Shown piece by piece: positions 34,057 to 43,363 of a stretch of DNA of 50,531 bases. The translations under genes and the position numbers were made by a program. Origin of the DNA: Halomonas halodenitrificans DSM 735 (GTDB taxonomy: Bacteria; Pseudomonadota; Gammaproteobacteria; Pseudomonadales; Halomonadaceae); NCBI RefSeq assembly GCF_000620045.1, contig NZ_JHVH01000026.1, positions 1 to 50,531 of the forward strand. The letters are read 5' to 3'. The notes under the pieces were generated by a model, which made no database searches, was not told the origin of the DNA, and saw only the letters and a program-made list of their open reading frames with translations. The stretch's first letter is position 1, and each line of letters starts with the position of its first letter.

Positions 34057-35358
34057 TCACAGTGGCCATATTGCCAACTGCGGCCAGAGAAGAAGCGTCG
34101 CCAGCACAAGAAGCTGTATGGCCATAAAGGGTAATACCGACAGGTAGATATCCTTCAGGCTGACCTCCGGCGGCGCTACGCTCTTGAGGTAGAAGGCCGC
34201 GGGGCCGAACGGCGGCGACAGGAACGACACCTGCATGTTCACGGCGAAGAGAATACCGAACCAGATGGGGTCATAGCCCAGTTCCGTGACGATAGGCAGG
34301 AAGATCGGCAGCGCCAGCATGGCGATGCCGATCCAGTCCAGAAACAGGCCGAGCACCAGCATGATCGCCATCATCACCAGAATGATGACGATGGGGGCCA
34401 CCTCCATGCCGAGAATCAGGTCGGAGACGAAGCGATTGCCGCCCATGAGGTTGTAGACGCCGACCAGAGCAGCGGCACCGATACCGATCCAGATGATCAT
34501 GCCGCAGGTGTTGAGCGTCTGGGTAAGACTGTGGTGCAGGATGGCAGTGCTGAACTCACCGCGCAGCACAATGGCCAGGAGCACACCAAACACGCCCATG
34601 GCCGCGGCTTCGGTCACCGAGGCGATGCCACCATAGATGGTACCCAGCACCAGAAAGGCGATCATGCCCGGCAGAAGAATCGCCTTGGCCGCCTCGAGCT
34701 TGCTGGCGAACGGGTTATCCTGGGTCTCGGCGGTCAGCGGCGGGCCCATCGCCGGGTTCTTCAGGCAACGCACCAGCACATAGGCAATATAGGAGCCCAT
34801 CAGTATCAATGCCGGCGTGATCGCCGCGGTAAACAACTCGGCGATGGAGACGCTGGCGATCAGGCCATAGATGATCAGCACGATCGAAGGCGGCATCATG
34901 GTTCCCAACGCCCCGCCGGCGCACACCACGCCGATGGAGAGCCGCTTGTCATAGCCCAGGCGAAGCATCTGCGGTAGCGCCAGGATCCCCAGCAGCACGA
35001 TCTCCCCGCCGATGATTCCCGACAGCGCGGCGAGGAAGAAGGCGACCACGATGGTCTGGACCGCCACGCCCCCGGGCAGACGCCCGGCGAACACCCGCAT
35101 GGCGTTGAACAGATCCTTGGCGATGCCCGAGCGGTCGAGCAGCGAAGCCATCAGCACGAACATCGGCACCGCCACCAGGGAGTACTCGGTGATGAAGCTG
35201 AACACCCGGCTGGTGACCAGCGGCAGTGCCGTCTCGCCGAACCAGCCGAAGGTGAAGACCATGGCCACCAGGCCGGTAATGAAGGCCAGCGGCAGGCCGG
35301 TCACCAGCAGGCCGAAGATGGCGGCGATCATCAGGATTGTGGCTGTCCCGATATCCAT
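34057..35358 (-). CDS. dctM: TRAP transporter large permease
   Basis: The product has 433 residues from ATG 35358, whose A is the last base of the dctQ stop (TGATG). It has about 12 membrane helices, with LSGIIGGEIVLLGILALPQMLRLGYDK, GTMMPPSIVLIIYG and FLDWIGIAMLALPIFLPI, typical of DctM. It uses the sodium gradient to import an organic acid captured by the DctP protein. The upstream in-frame extension lies in dctQ and is not used. Confidence 0.92.
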   Translation of the reverse strand: MDIGTATILMIAAIFGLLVTGLPLAFITGLVAMVFTFGWFGETALPLVTSRVFSFITEYSLVAVPMFVLMASLLDRSGIAKDLFNAMRVFAGRLPGGVAVQTIVVAFFLAALSGIIGGEIVLLGILALPQMLRLGYDKRLSIGVVCAGGALGTMMPPSIVLIIYGLIASVSIAELFTAAITPALILMGSYIAYVLVRCLKNPAMGPPLTAETQDNPFASKLEAAKAILLPGMIAFLVLGTIYGGIASVTEAAAMGVFGVLLAIVLRGEFSTAILHHSLTQTLNTCGMIIWIGIGAAALVGVYNLMGGNRFVSDLILGMEVAPIVIILVMMAIMLVLGLFLDWIGIAMLALPIFLPIVTELGYDPIWFGILFAVNMQVSFLSPPFGPAAFYLKSVAPPEVSLKDIYLSVLPFMAIQLLVLATLLLWPQLAIWPL

Positions 35359-35939
35359 CAGTGTGCCTCCTTGTCGGCGGGCTCGGAAACATCGGGACGG
35401 GCGCGGATCGACTGCATCACATGCAGCAGCGCCTGAAGGGTCATCAGCGCCAGGGCGAAGAAGATCATCCCCTTCACCATGGCGGGAAAGGGGGGATTCC
35501 AGGAGGTACCGGAGCGCTCCAGCTGCCATTCGCCAAAGGGGTTGTGAGAGGCGCGCCAGAACATGTGGAAGGCCGCATAGCTCATGGCCAGGCAGAAGCC
35601 CAGGGTCACCAGGTCATTGAAACGGTCCATCCAGCACTTCAGGCGAGGCCCGGCCGCGTCATAGAGGACACGCACGCGGATGTGGGCGTTTTTCGCCATG
35701 GCGGCGGGGCCACCCAGGGCGAAGGTCACCGCCACCAGGAAGACCACGCTCTCGTGGACCCAGGAAGTGGGACTGTTGAAACCGTAGCGCAGGAAGACTT
35801 CGACCACGCTGATGCCCATGGCGATCAGCACCAGCCAGGCGGCACCGCGAGCTCCCCGGGCTACCAGGCGATCCAGGGCAGTGCGTTCGGGGCCGAGATT
35901 CTCGGCCGGTTCACGGCTATCTTGAGAAACTTGGGGCAT
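35358..35939 (-). CDS. dctQ: TRAP transporter small permease
   Basis: This 193-residue protein has four membrane helices. VVEVFLRYGFNSPTSWVHE and AKNAHIRVRVLYD are the DctQ family marks. It forms the membrane complex with DctM, whose start overlaps its stop. A polar N-terminal stretch of ~20 residues is cytoplasmic. Confidence 0.9.
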   Translation of the reverse strand: MPQVSQDSREPAENLGPERTALDRLVARGARGAAWLVLIAMGISVVEVFLRYGFNSPTSWVHESVVFLVAVTFALGGPAAMAKNAHIRVRVLYDAAGPRLKCWMDRFNDLVTLGFCLAMSYAAFHMFWRASHNPFGEWQLERSGTSWNPPFPAMVKGMIFFALALMTLQALLHVMQSIRARPDVSEPADKEAH

Positions 35940-36013
35940 GACGGGTCTCGGTACGCCTCGTCCGGACCATGCCCGGACGAGGCTCAGCTTGTCAGGAAGT
36001 GAATGGGGTCGAC

Positions 36014-37048
36014 TTACATCAGGTTACGGCTCTGGAGAAAGTCGACGACGGAGTCGTAGACCTTCTGGTTCATCTCGCTGCGCTCGGCCCAGGCCGCCCA
36101 CTCATCCTTGGCGATGTTACGGAGCTTGGCGCGCTCCGCAGGTGCCATGTCGATCAGCTCGATGTCCGGGTTCTGGCGCGCCTCGGCGACGGCCTCGAGG
36201 TCCAGCTTCTTGAGTTCGAAGACCATTTCGTAGGCAAGACGGTCCACCGAGGTCTCGAGTATCGCCTGGAGGCTCTCCGGCAGGCCATCCCAGATCTCCT
36301 TGTTGAGCGACACCGCCACCATCGGCAACGAATGGAAGCCCGGATAGCTAGGATAGTTGGCGAAGCTGTGCAGCCCCTGATTGTGGTTGGTGGAGAATAC
36401 CGTGTAGTCGGCGGCGTCGATCACGCCCTTCTCCAGCGCGGTATAGACCTCGGAGCCCGGCAGATTGACCGGCGCAGCACCGGCCTTCTCGAAGATGTTG
36501 TAGACCATGCCCTCCGGGGCACGCACCTTCAGGCCTTCGAGGTCCTCCACGGTGCGGATCGGCCGAGTCGAGGGGAAGGACTCCAGACCCGTGGCCGCGG
36601 CGCCGATCAGCTGCACGCCGTAGGGGTTGACCAGCTCGTTGTAGAGCGCCTCGCCACCGCCGTGATTCATGTATTCGAGAAACTCCAGCGGATCACCCCA
36701 GGCGCCCACCAGGTTACCGAGCATGCCGAAGGCCGGGTCACGGCCGGAGAAATAGCTGGGATCGGTCAGGTGGCCCTGGAGAATCCCGGACTGCACGGCA
36801 TCCAGGGTCTGGTTGGCCTGGACCACGGCGTTGACCGGCAGGATCTCGATCTCGATACGGCCGTCGGACATGGCGTTGACATTGTCGGCCCATGCCTTCT
36901 TGAGCTCGAACTGAGGCTCACCGGCGGTCTCGGAGGTCTGGAAGGTCCATTCGTATTCGGCCGCCTGCGCCGAAAGGGCCACGGCACCGAGAACGGCGGC
37001 GGTCAGTCCCTTGAGGGCAAAGGCGGGTAGCGGCTTGAGCAATGGCAT
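36014..37048 (-). CDS. dctP: TRAP transporter periplasmic solute-binding protein
   Basis: The 344-residue protein starts at ATG 37048 (AAGGAG upstream) with signal peptide ...VALSAQA. DctP features are WADNVNAMSDGRIEIEILP, the arginine-bearing VEDLEGLKVRAPEG (its Arg usually binds the ligand carboxylate), GAAPVNLPGSEVYTALEKGVIDAADYT and a long C-terminal helix. YTVFSTNHNQGLHSFANY indicates a TRAP group for sugar acids or 2-oxo acids rather than C4-dicarboxylates, but the ligand is uncertain. Genes follow in the order regulator, P, Q, M. Confidence 0.9.
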   Translation of the reverse strand: MPLLKPLPAFALKGLTAAVLGAVALSAQAAEYEWTFQTSETAGEPQFELKKAWADNVNAMSDGRIEIEILPVNAVVQANQTLDAVQSGILQGHLTDPSYFSGRDPAFGMLGNLVGAWGDPLEFLEYMNHGGGEALYNELVNPYGVQLIGAAATGLESFPSTRPIRTVEDLEGLKVRAPEGMVYNIFEKAGAAPVNLPGSEVYTALEKGVIDAADYTVFSTNHNQGLHSFANYPSYPGFHSLPMVAVSLNKEIWDGLPESLQAILETSVDRLAYEMVFELKKLDLEAVAEARQNPDIELIDMAPAERAKLRNIAKDEWAAWAERSEMNQKVYDSVVDFLQSRNLM

Positions 37049-37114
37049 GGGTTGACTCCTTGTTATGGCGTTCGAGCTATCACATGGTCGGCGATTGCCG
37101 CGACTGTCGAGCAC

Positions 37115-37882
37115 TCAGCTCGACGGGAGTTCTGCCGCGCCCGGCAGGCACGGCCGAAGTGAAAATGAGTCGAAGAAATTAGCAAAACCGAGATCGAGCC
37201 CGGTGCGTTCCAGCACCGACAACGCCGCCTTCTCCGCCTGTTCCGGCTGGCGCAGGCGGATCGCCTCCAGCAGCTGGCGGTGACGCTCCATGCTGTCACT
37301 CAGTTCTGCCGCGCTATGGTTAGAGGTCTCTACCAGCAGACCGATGGCTGGCTTGAGCATATGGCTAAGCTGGGCCCAAAGCAGGTTGTGAGTGGCCGCG
37401 AAGATCGCTTCGTGGAAGGCGACGTCATACTCGTCATGGCTGCGTCCCTCGAAGCGTCGGTCGGGCGCCTCGAGGGCGCGAATCATGTTGTACCAGGCCG
37501 TCTCGATAGCCAGCAGGTCGGCGGCGGTTGCATGCTCGGCCGCCAGCCGCGCGATGAAGGGCTCAACTGCCACGCGAAAGGCGAAAATATCGCGCCGAAT
37601 GCGCGGGTTGGGCTTCGCGAAACGGGCCATCCAGTCGCTGACCCGTGGATCCAGCAGGTGCCAGTGCGTGAGCTCGCACACACGACTGCCCTGCCCTGAA
37701 ATGCGCACCACCATGCCCCCCGAGACCAGCTGCTGCAGGGCGCTGCGCACCGTGCTGCGGCTAACGCCGTAGGTGTTGCAAAGATCGAGCTCCCGGGGCA
37801 GGAAACTGCCCGGGGCGTAGACGCCGGCGAAGATGTCACGCGCCAGTTCCTCGGCGATCCTGGGGTTGCGGGGTGTCGGCAT
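37115..37882 (-). CDS. GntR-family regulator (FCD / FadR subfamily)
   Basis: The product has 255 residues. Residues 8-70 are a winged helix (GSFLPRELDLCNTYGVSRSTVRSALQQL in effect), and residues ~95-230 an all-helical FCD domain with metal-type residues (FRVAVEPFIARLAAEHA, DVAFHEAIFAATHN, HRQLLEAI). It likely represses the transporter genes until its sugar-acid ligand appears. It is the first gene of the block; its stop is about 65 bp before dctP. A palindrome matching GntR sites lies 29 bp upstream of its start. Confidence 0.9.
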   Translation of the reverse strand: MPTPRNPRIAEELARDIFAGVYAPGSFLPRELDLCNTYGVSRSTVRSALQQLVSGGMVVRISGQGSRVCELTHWHLLDPRVSDWMARFAKPNPRIRRDIFAFRVAVEPFIARLAAEHATAADLLAIETAWYNMIRALEAPDRRFEGRSHDEYDVAFHEAIFAATHNLLWAQLSHMLKPAIGLLVETSNHSAAELSDSMERHRQLLEAIRLRQPEQAEKAALSVLERTGLDLGFANFFDSFSLRPCLPGAAELPSS

Positions 37883-37910
37883 GAGCGACCTCTGTACGAC
37901 CTGCCTGATG

Positions 37911-37925
37911 CTATGTCCGACATAG
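37911..37925. promoter_or_regulatory. GntR-type operator
   Basis: CTATGTC-c-GACATAG, perfect 7-bp arms around one base. The core ATGTCCGACAT fits the FadR/FCD pattern N-N-GT-N3-AC-N-N. It lies 29 bp upstream of the GntR gene start, where it would overlap that promoter, so autoregulation and control of dctPQM are probable. Confidence 0.75.
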
Positions 37926-37977
37926 GTTGGATCAGATTGTGAGTGCTCGCCTCTATACTTTAGTCATATCAAACAGC

Positions 37978-38012
37978 AAGACCCCGTCAGGCGGGGTGCC
38001 TGACGGGGTCTT
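37978..38012. terminator. Second terminator after glyA
   Basis: AAGACCCCGTCAGGC (37978-37992) and 37998-38012 form a perfect 15-bp stem with a 5-base loop (GGGGT). It is followed on the minus strand by TTGCTGTTTG. Also between glyA and the GntR promoter. Confidence 0.85.
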
Positions 38013-38029
38013 GAAGAAAGTCAACGGAG

Positions 38030-38057
38030 GCAGACGGGGCGCTGACGCCCCGTCTGC
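38030..38057. terminator. First terminator after glyA
   Basis: GCAGACGGGGCG (38030-38041) pairs perfectly with 38046-38057 over 12 bp with a CTGA loop, 6 bp beyond the glyA stop. Together with the next hairpin it makes a tandem terminator. Confidence 0.8.
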
Positions 38058-38062
38058 TGTGA

Positions 38063-39328
38063 TCAGCGGTAGACCGGGAACTCGGCGCAGACGGCCTCGA
38101 CCTTGGCCTTGACCTCGGCTTCGACGGCGGCGGAGTCCTCGCCTTTCGCCATCACGTCGAGGATATCGCAGATCCAGCCGGCCAGGGCCTGGCACTCACT
38201 CTCGCCGAAGCCGCGGGTGGTCACCGCCGGGGTACCGATGCGCAGGCCGGAGGTAACGAAGGGGCTCTGGGGGTCGCCGGGCACGGCGTTCTTGTTGACG
38301 GTGATATGGGCACGCCCCAGGGCGGCGTCCGCATCCTTGCCGGTCAGCTCCTGCTTGATCAGCGAGAGCAGGAAGAGATGATCCTCGGTGCCACCGGAGA
38401 CGATGTCATAGCCGCGCTCGAGGAACACGCCGGCCATCGCCTGGGCGTTCTTGACCACCTGCTGCTGGTAGGTCTTGAACTCGGGTGCCATGGCCTCCTT
38501 GAAGCAGATCGCCTTGGCGGCGATGACGTGCTCCAGGGGGCCACCCTGACCGCCCGGGAAGACCGCGGACTGCAGCTTCTTCTCGATCTGCTCGTCGCCC
38601 TCGCTGGAGAGGATCAGGCCGCCGCGCGGGCCGCGCAGGGTCTTGTGGGTCGTGGTGGTCACCACATGGGCGTGAGGCATCGGGTTCGGATAGACACCGG
38701 CGGCCACCAGGCCCGCCACGTGGGCCATGTCGACCAGCAGGTAGGCGCCCACCTCATCGGCGATCTCGCGGAACTTGCCCCAGTCGATGATCTGGGAGTA
38801 GGCGGAGAAACCGGCGATGATCATCCTGGGCCGATGCTCACGGGCCAGCTTGGCGACTTCCGCGTAATCGATGCGACCGGACTCGTCGATACCGTACTGC
38901 ACCGCATGGTAGTGCTTGCCGGAGAAGTTGGGCTTGGCCCCGTGGGTGAGGTGGCCGCCGGCATCGAGACTCATGCCGAGCACGGTATCGCCCGGCTTGA
39001 CCAGGGCCTGGAAGACGGCACCGTTGGCCTGGGAACCGGAGTGGGGCTGGACGTTGGCGTAGGTGGCGCCGAACAGCTCCTTGGCATAGTCGATGGCCAG
39101 CTGTTCGACGATATCCACGTATTCACAGCCGCCATAGTAGCGCTTGCCGGGATAGCCTTCCGCATACTTGTTGGTCAACTGACTGCCCTGGGCCTCCATG
39201 ACCCGGGGGCTGGCATAGTTCTCGGAAGCGATCAGCTCGATATGCGCCTCCTGGCGCTGCACTTCCTTCTGCATGGCATCCAGGAGGGCATCATCGAAAC
39301 CGGCAATCGTCATGTCACGGCTGAACAT
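38063..39328 (-). CDS. glyA: Serine hydroxymethyltransferase
   Basis: The 421-residue PLP enzyme interconverts serine and glycine with tetrahydrofolate. It shows [42 protein letters not shown], the PLP lysine in [14 protein letters not shown] and the terminal NAVPGDP...[15 protein letters not shown] 39328 gives the family-like N terminus [12 protein letters not shown]. In Vibrio and related bacteria glyA sits beside nrdR; here about 16 kb lie between them. Confidence 0.96.
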   Translation of the reverse strand: MFSRDMTIAGFDDALLDAMQKEVQRQEAHIELIASENYASPRVMEAQGSQLTNKYAEGYPGKRYYGGCEYVDIVEQLAIDYAKELFGATYANVQPHSGSQANGAVFQALVKPGDTVLGMSLDAGGHLTHGAKPNFSGKHYHAVQYGIDESGRIDYAEVAKLAREHRPRMIIAGFSAYSQIIDWGKFREIADEVGAYLLVDMAHVAGLVAAGVYPNPMPHAHVVTTTTHKTLRGPRGGLILSSEGDEQIEKKLQSAVFPGGQGGPLEHVIAAKAICFKEAMAPEFKTYQQQVVKNAQAMAGVFLERGYDIVSGGTEDHLFLLSLIKQELTGKDADAALGRAHITVNKNAVPGDPQSPFVTSGLRIGTPAVTTRGFGESECQALAGWICDILDVMAKGEDSAAVEAEVKAKVEAVCAEFPVYR

Positions 39329-39495
39329 CGGCGGGGAACCTCGTATCACGGGGGACAGGTAAGTCACGGCATGATACCCCAGCCCCCTGCTCCTTTCACA
39401 TGAATCGGCGTCATCCTGGCTCGCGCGGCATTCATGTATGCGATGTGCCGATTGCTCGTCGGCCCGGCAAGCGCCAGCGCACCGGGCCGGGTGGC

Positions 39496-40656
39496 TCAGC
39501 GGGTCTTCACCTGCATGGAGAATCGATCGGGCAGCGCCAGGGGGTCGTCGGCGAAGCTTTCAAGATGCTCCTCGGCGGGCAGGTCGAAGCTGGCCACCAC
39601 CTCTTCGGCGCTGCCGGCCATCAGGTCGACCAGGCCACTCAAGAGGTCGGTCACCTGGGGGCCGAACATCACCCCGAAGCCTTCGGCCTGGGTGCGTGCC
39701 TGCTCGAGATATTCGGCCTCGCTGATGCCCTCCATGGTCGCCCCCAGGGCCACCAACCGGGAAAAGAGCCCGTTCTCGGCAACACTCAGCACGAAGTGAC
39801 CACCACCCAGGCTGGCCTCTTCCAGCAGGGTCCCGTCGGCCATCAGCTCGGCGACATCCGCGCCCTCCGGCAGAGCCAGCAGGCTTTCCAGGTCGACCGC
39901 CAGGGTCAGGGCATCATGCAGGGTCAGCTCGCCGTCGCTGAACAGCCGGCCATCCCGCTCGCCTTCCGGCTCCCAGCGGGCGTCGAAGTCGCCATCCAGG
40001 CGCAGCTGGCCGGTGCCATCGGTCAACACATTGCTGACCATGCGCATCTGGGTGCGCTCCTCCTCGGGGGAAAGCGCAATCACGCGTTTCAGGTCGACCT
40101 TGAGCGTCTCGAGTAACAGCCTGCCCTCGCCATCCTCGAAGTCTCCGTCCAGTTCGAGGCCGGCCAGGGACGCCAGCATTTCCCCGGCGTGCTTGAGACT
40201 CAGCTCGGTAAGCGTCACCTCCTCGAACCACTGCTCGGCCAGGGCGTCGTCATCCTGGGGCGGTACGGCACTGCCCGGAGACGCCAGCACGAGCCCCCCG
40301 ATGCTCAGCAGCAGGTCCTCCTCGAGTTCCTGTGGGGCGTCCTCGATATCGACCCCTTCCATACGGATGCCTTCGAGCCTGACGGCGTCGGGTTGCTCGT
40401 AGTCTCCCTCCACCACGTAGCGGTCGATCGACAACGTCTCGCCGTCTTGACCGATGAACTCCAGGTCCTCGGCGGTGGTCTCGCCGCCCAATAGCGAAGT
40501 CGAGAGATCGCCGATAACCAGCTCGCCGTGGTCAGCCATCAGCGCCTGCAAATCGCTGCCGAGGCGCTCGGCATCGGCGAAGGCCGGGGTACCGGCCAGC
40601 AGGGAAATCGCCAACGGCAGCGCCAGGCGCGGCAGTCCAGTGTTTGAGAAACGCAT
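39496..40656 (-). CDS. Secreted acidic protein of unknown function
   Basis: The product has 386 residues starting at ATG 40656 with CAGGAGATG upstream; a TTG one codon earlier is possible. A signal peptide ([18 protein letters not shown]) is followed by a very acidic mature chain with repeated strand-turn blocks (for example [36 protein letters not shown]). The layout recalls DUF945-like or YdgA-like proteins, but no signature was recognised. High Asp/Glu content fits a periplasmic protein of a salt-adapted bacterium. It is alone, between glyA and the ABC permease gene. Confidence 0.7.
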   Translation of the reverse strand: MRFSNTGLPRLALPLAISLLAGTPAFADAERLGSDLQALMADHGELVIGDLSTSLLGGETTAEDLEFIGQDGETLSIDRYVVEGDYEQPDAVRLEGIRMEGVDIEDAPQELEEDLLLSIGGLVLASPGSAVPPQDDDALAEQWFEEVTLTELSLKHAGEMLASLAGLELDGDFEDGEGRLLLETLKVDLKRVIALSPEEERTQMRMVSNVLTDGTGQLRLDGDFDARWEPEGERDGRLFSDGELTLHDALTLAVDLESLLALPEGADVAELMADGTLLEEASLGGGHFVLSVAENGLFSRLVALGATMEGISEAEYLEQARTQAEGFGVMFGPQVTDLLSGLVDLMAGSAEEVVASFDLPAEEHLESFADDPLALPDRFSMQVKTR

Positions 40657-40712
40657 CAATTCATCTCCTGGGTGATCAAGGGGTCAGGCCACAGTCTAGA
40701 CTAACTCAGACC

Positions 40713-40728
40713 ATCAGGGACTGTCCCC
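40713..40728. repeat. Dispersed GGGACTGTCCC palindrome (copy)
   Basis: ATCAGGGACTGTCCCC; the same core as at 29349-29362, and as the reverse complement at 24466-24481. Lies in the 100-bp gap between the ABC permease gene and the secreted-protein gene. Confidence 0.6.
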
Positions 40729-40756
40729 GGCCGAGCCATCAGGTCGGTGTTTGCCA

Positions 40757-43363
40757 TCAGGTCTCACCCAGCAGTCCCAGGCTGGTCGCCGGGGCCTGGC
40801 GGCGCAGGTCCCGGGAGAGCAGATGCCCAATGCCCCCGATCAGCAGCGCCCCGCCCAGCGGCAACACCAGCCACAGCCAGGGGTGGGCGCGTGGTACCAG
40901 ATCGAGCCAGGCCACGTAGAGCCCGGCGATGGCCAGTTCGGCAAGCAGCGCCCCCATCAGCCCGCTGGCCAGGCCCAGGATGGCAAACTCCGCCCCCTGC
41001 ACCCGTGAGAGCAGTCGATTGTCGGCACCGAACACCCGCAGCAGGCCACTCTCGTGGGCACGCACCGGGCGGCTGGCGGTCAGCGCCGCGTAGAGCACGC
41101 TGATGCCGGCCAGCAGCACGAAGGCCAGCACCACCTCCACGGCACGGGTCACCCGGGTCAGCAGGTCCCGTACCTGGGCGAGGATGGCATCGACATCGAG
41201 CAGGGTCACGCCGGGAAATTCGCGTACCAGGTCGCGCTGCACCTTACGCTCCGCGTCATCGAGATGGAAGGCGGTGATATAGCTGTGGCCGAAGCGCTCC
41301 AGCACGCCGGGCGGGAAGATCACATAGAAATTGGGGCGAAAGCTGTCCCAGTCCAGGTCGCGCAGGCTGGCGACCTCACCGACGATATCGTCGGCACCGA
41401 TGGTAAAGGTCAGGGTATCGCCCAGCTTGAGCCCGAAGCGCTCGGCCAGGCCATCCTCCAGAGAGATCGGGACCCGCTCGGCGGCGGGTTTCGTATCGGG
41501 CTCGGCGGCCACTTCATCAAACCAGCCGCCGGTCTCGCGAGCGTCGCGCCCCGCCTGCCGGTCATCGAACCAGGTCCCCGCCACCAGGCGGTTGCCCTCG
41601 GGCAGGGTCTCACGCCAGGTAAGGTTGAGCTCGCGGCGCAGGGCGTTGTCACCCCGGGCCTCGGGGGGCACCGCTTCGCGTGGCGCCATCCCGTTAATGG
41701 CGCTGATGCGCCCGCGCACCATGGGATAGAGGGCACTGCGGGCATCGGCGGCGGCGCCGAGGGATGCCTCGAAGGCCTCGCGCTCATGGGGCTGGATATT
41801 GATGGCGAAATAGTTGGGCGTCTGTGCGGGGAGCTGGGTCTCCCAGCTGGACAGCAGATCGCCACGCACCAGGGCCATCATCGCCATGGCAAAGAAGGTC
41901 ACCGCGAAGGCCAGCAACTGGCCGAGGCTGGCGGTTCGCCGGCGCGATAGCTGGGCGCCGCCCAGCCGCAGTGCCTGAACCAGGCCGGCCCTGCCCCCCT
42001 CCCGCGGCAGGCGCGCGGTCAGGCGCAGCACGCCGGCGAGCAGCAGCGAGCCAAGCCCCCACAGCACTCCCAGCATCACCAGGCCACCCGACAGCAACCC
42101 CACGGCGAGGCCCAGATCGCCGGAATAGAGCCACAGCAGGCCACCGAAGACGCCGCTGGCCACCGCCACGACCAGCCAGGCCGAGGCGGGAAGTGGGTCG
42201 AGCTCGCGGCGCAGCACCTTGAGGGCGCTGACCCTCTTGAGCCGCAACAGGGTGGGCCCGGCGAAGCCCACCAGTACCGCCAGGGCGGTGAAGACCCCGA
42301 GCCAGAGCGGCAGCGCACCCGGTGGCGGAAGCTCCAGGGACAGGAAGGTGGTGAGCAACGCCAACAGCGCCGCCTGGCCCGCCAGCCCCAGCAGCGCCCC
42401 CAGCAACGACGCCGCCAGTGCCAGCCACAGCAGCTGCAGGCCGAACAGGCGACTCAGCTCGCCCTGAGTGGCACCGAAACAGCGCAGCAGCGCGGCGGTG
42501 TCCAGGTGGCGGTCGACATAGCGGCGGGTTGACATGGCCACGGCCACCCCGGCCAGCAGCACGGCGGCGAGCCCGGCCAGGCTCAGGTAGCGCTCGGCAC
42601 GCGCCAGGGCGCTGCCGAGCCCGGGCCGGTCACGACGCACATCGCGGACCTCGACGCCATCGCGGCGCAGCCGCTCCATCAGCGGTGCCAGGTCATCGAG
42701 GATATCCGGCGGCCCCGCCCCGAGCAGCTCGAATTCCACCCGGGAGCCGGCCTGGACCAGCTCGGTGGCTGCCATGTCGTCACGATGCATCATCAAGCGT
42801 GGGTTGAAGCTGGCAAAGCCCGCGGACTGATCGGGTTCGCGCTCCACCACGCCACCGACCGTCAGCTCGCTCTCGCCCAGGCGCACCCGATCACCGATCT
42901 TTGCCTCGAGCAGCAGCGCCAGGCGGGGGGCCAGCCACACCTCGCCCGGGGCCGGGCCGTGGGCCACCACCTCGACACCCTCCCCCAGGTCGACGTGCAC
43001 CCCGCCATAGAGCGGGTAACGGCCATCCACCACCTTGAGGCTGGCGGGCTGGAAGGCGTCGTTCAGGCTGACCATGGAGACCATGTCCACCTGGTCGCTG
43101 AGCACCAGGCCCGCCTCCTCCAGGGTGGCCCGCACCTCGGCGTCGAAGGGGCGCCCCTGCTCCAGCACCAGGTCGCCGCCCAACAACTGGCCGGCCTGGC
43201 GGGTCAGGCCACGGTCCAGACGGTCGAGGAAGAAGCCGATCATGGTGGAGGCGGCGACCGCCAGGGCCAGGGCGACGAACAGCGCACGCACGTCCGCGGC
43301 ACGCAGGTCGCGGGCCAGCCCCCGGGCCGAGAAACGCGCCAGACGCAGGACGGAGAGACTCAT
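40757..43363 (-). CDS. FtsX-like ABC transporter permease (YbbP type)
   Basis: This 868-residue permease has one N-terminal helix, a periplasmic domain (~45-240), FtsX-type helices in the middle (~255-500), a second periplasmic domain and the final FtsX helices (~740-850). Start matches the YbbP family (LRLARFSARGLARDLRAADVR). The partner ATPase gene overlaps its start (ATGA). In E. coli ybbA-ybbP is divergent from tesA, exactly as here. The family is thought to move or extract lipids or lipoprotein-like molecules from the inner membrane; the substrate is unknown. Confidence 0.88.
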   Translation of the reverse strand: MSLSVLRLARFSARGLARDLRAADVRALFVALALAVAASTMIGFFLDRLDRGLTRQAGQLLGGDLVLEQGRPFDAEVRATLEEAGLVLSDQVDMVSMVSLNDAFQPASLKVVDGRYPLYGGVHVDLGEGVEVVAHGPAPGEVWLAPRLALLLEAKIGDRVRLGESELTVGGVVEREPDQSAGFASFNPRLMMHRDDMAATELVQAGSRVEFELLGAGPPDILDDLAPLMERLRRDGVEVRDVRRDRPGLGSALARAERYLSLAGLAAVLLAGVAVAMSTRRYVDRHLDTAALLRCFGATQGELSRLFGLQLLWLALAASLLGALLGLAGQAALLALLTTFLSLELPPPGALPLWLGVFTALAVLVGFAGPTLLRLKRVSALKVLRRELDPLPASAWLVVAVASGVFGGLLWLYSGDLGLAVGLLSGGLVMLGVLWGLGSLLLAGVLRLTARLPREGGRAGLVQALRLGGAQLSRRRTASLGQLLAFAVTFFAMAMMALVRGDLLSSWETQLPAQTPNYFAINIQPHEREAFEASLGAAADARSALYPMVRGRISAINGMAPREAVPPEARGDNALRRELNLTWRETLPEGNRLVAGTWFDDRQAGRDARETGGWFDEVAAEPDTKPAAERVPISLEDGLAERFGLKLGDTLTFTIGADDIVGEVASLRDLDWDSFRPNFYVIFPPGVLERFGHSYITAFHLDDAERKVQRDLVREFPGVTLLDVDAILAQVRDLLTRVTRAVEVVLAFVLLAGISVLYAALTASRPVRAHESGLLRVFGADNRLLSRVQGAEFAILGLASGLMGALLAELAIAGLYVAWLDLVPRAHPWLWLVLPLGGALLIGGIGHLLSRDLRRQAPATSLGLLGET

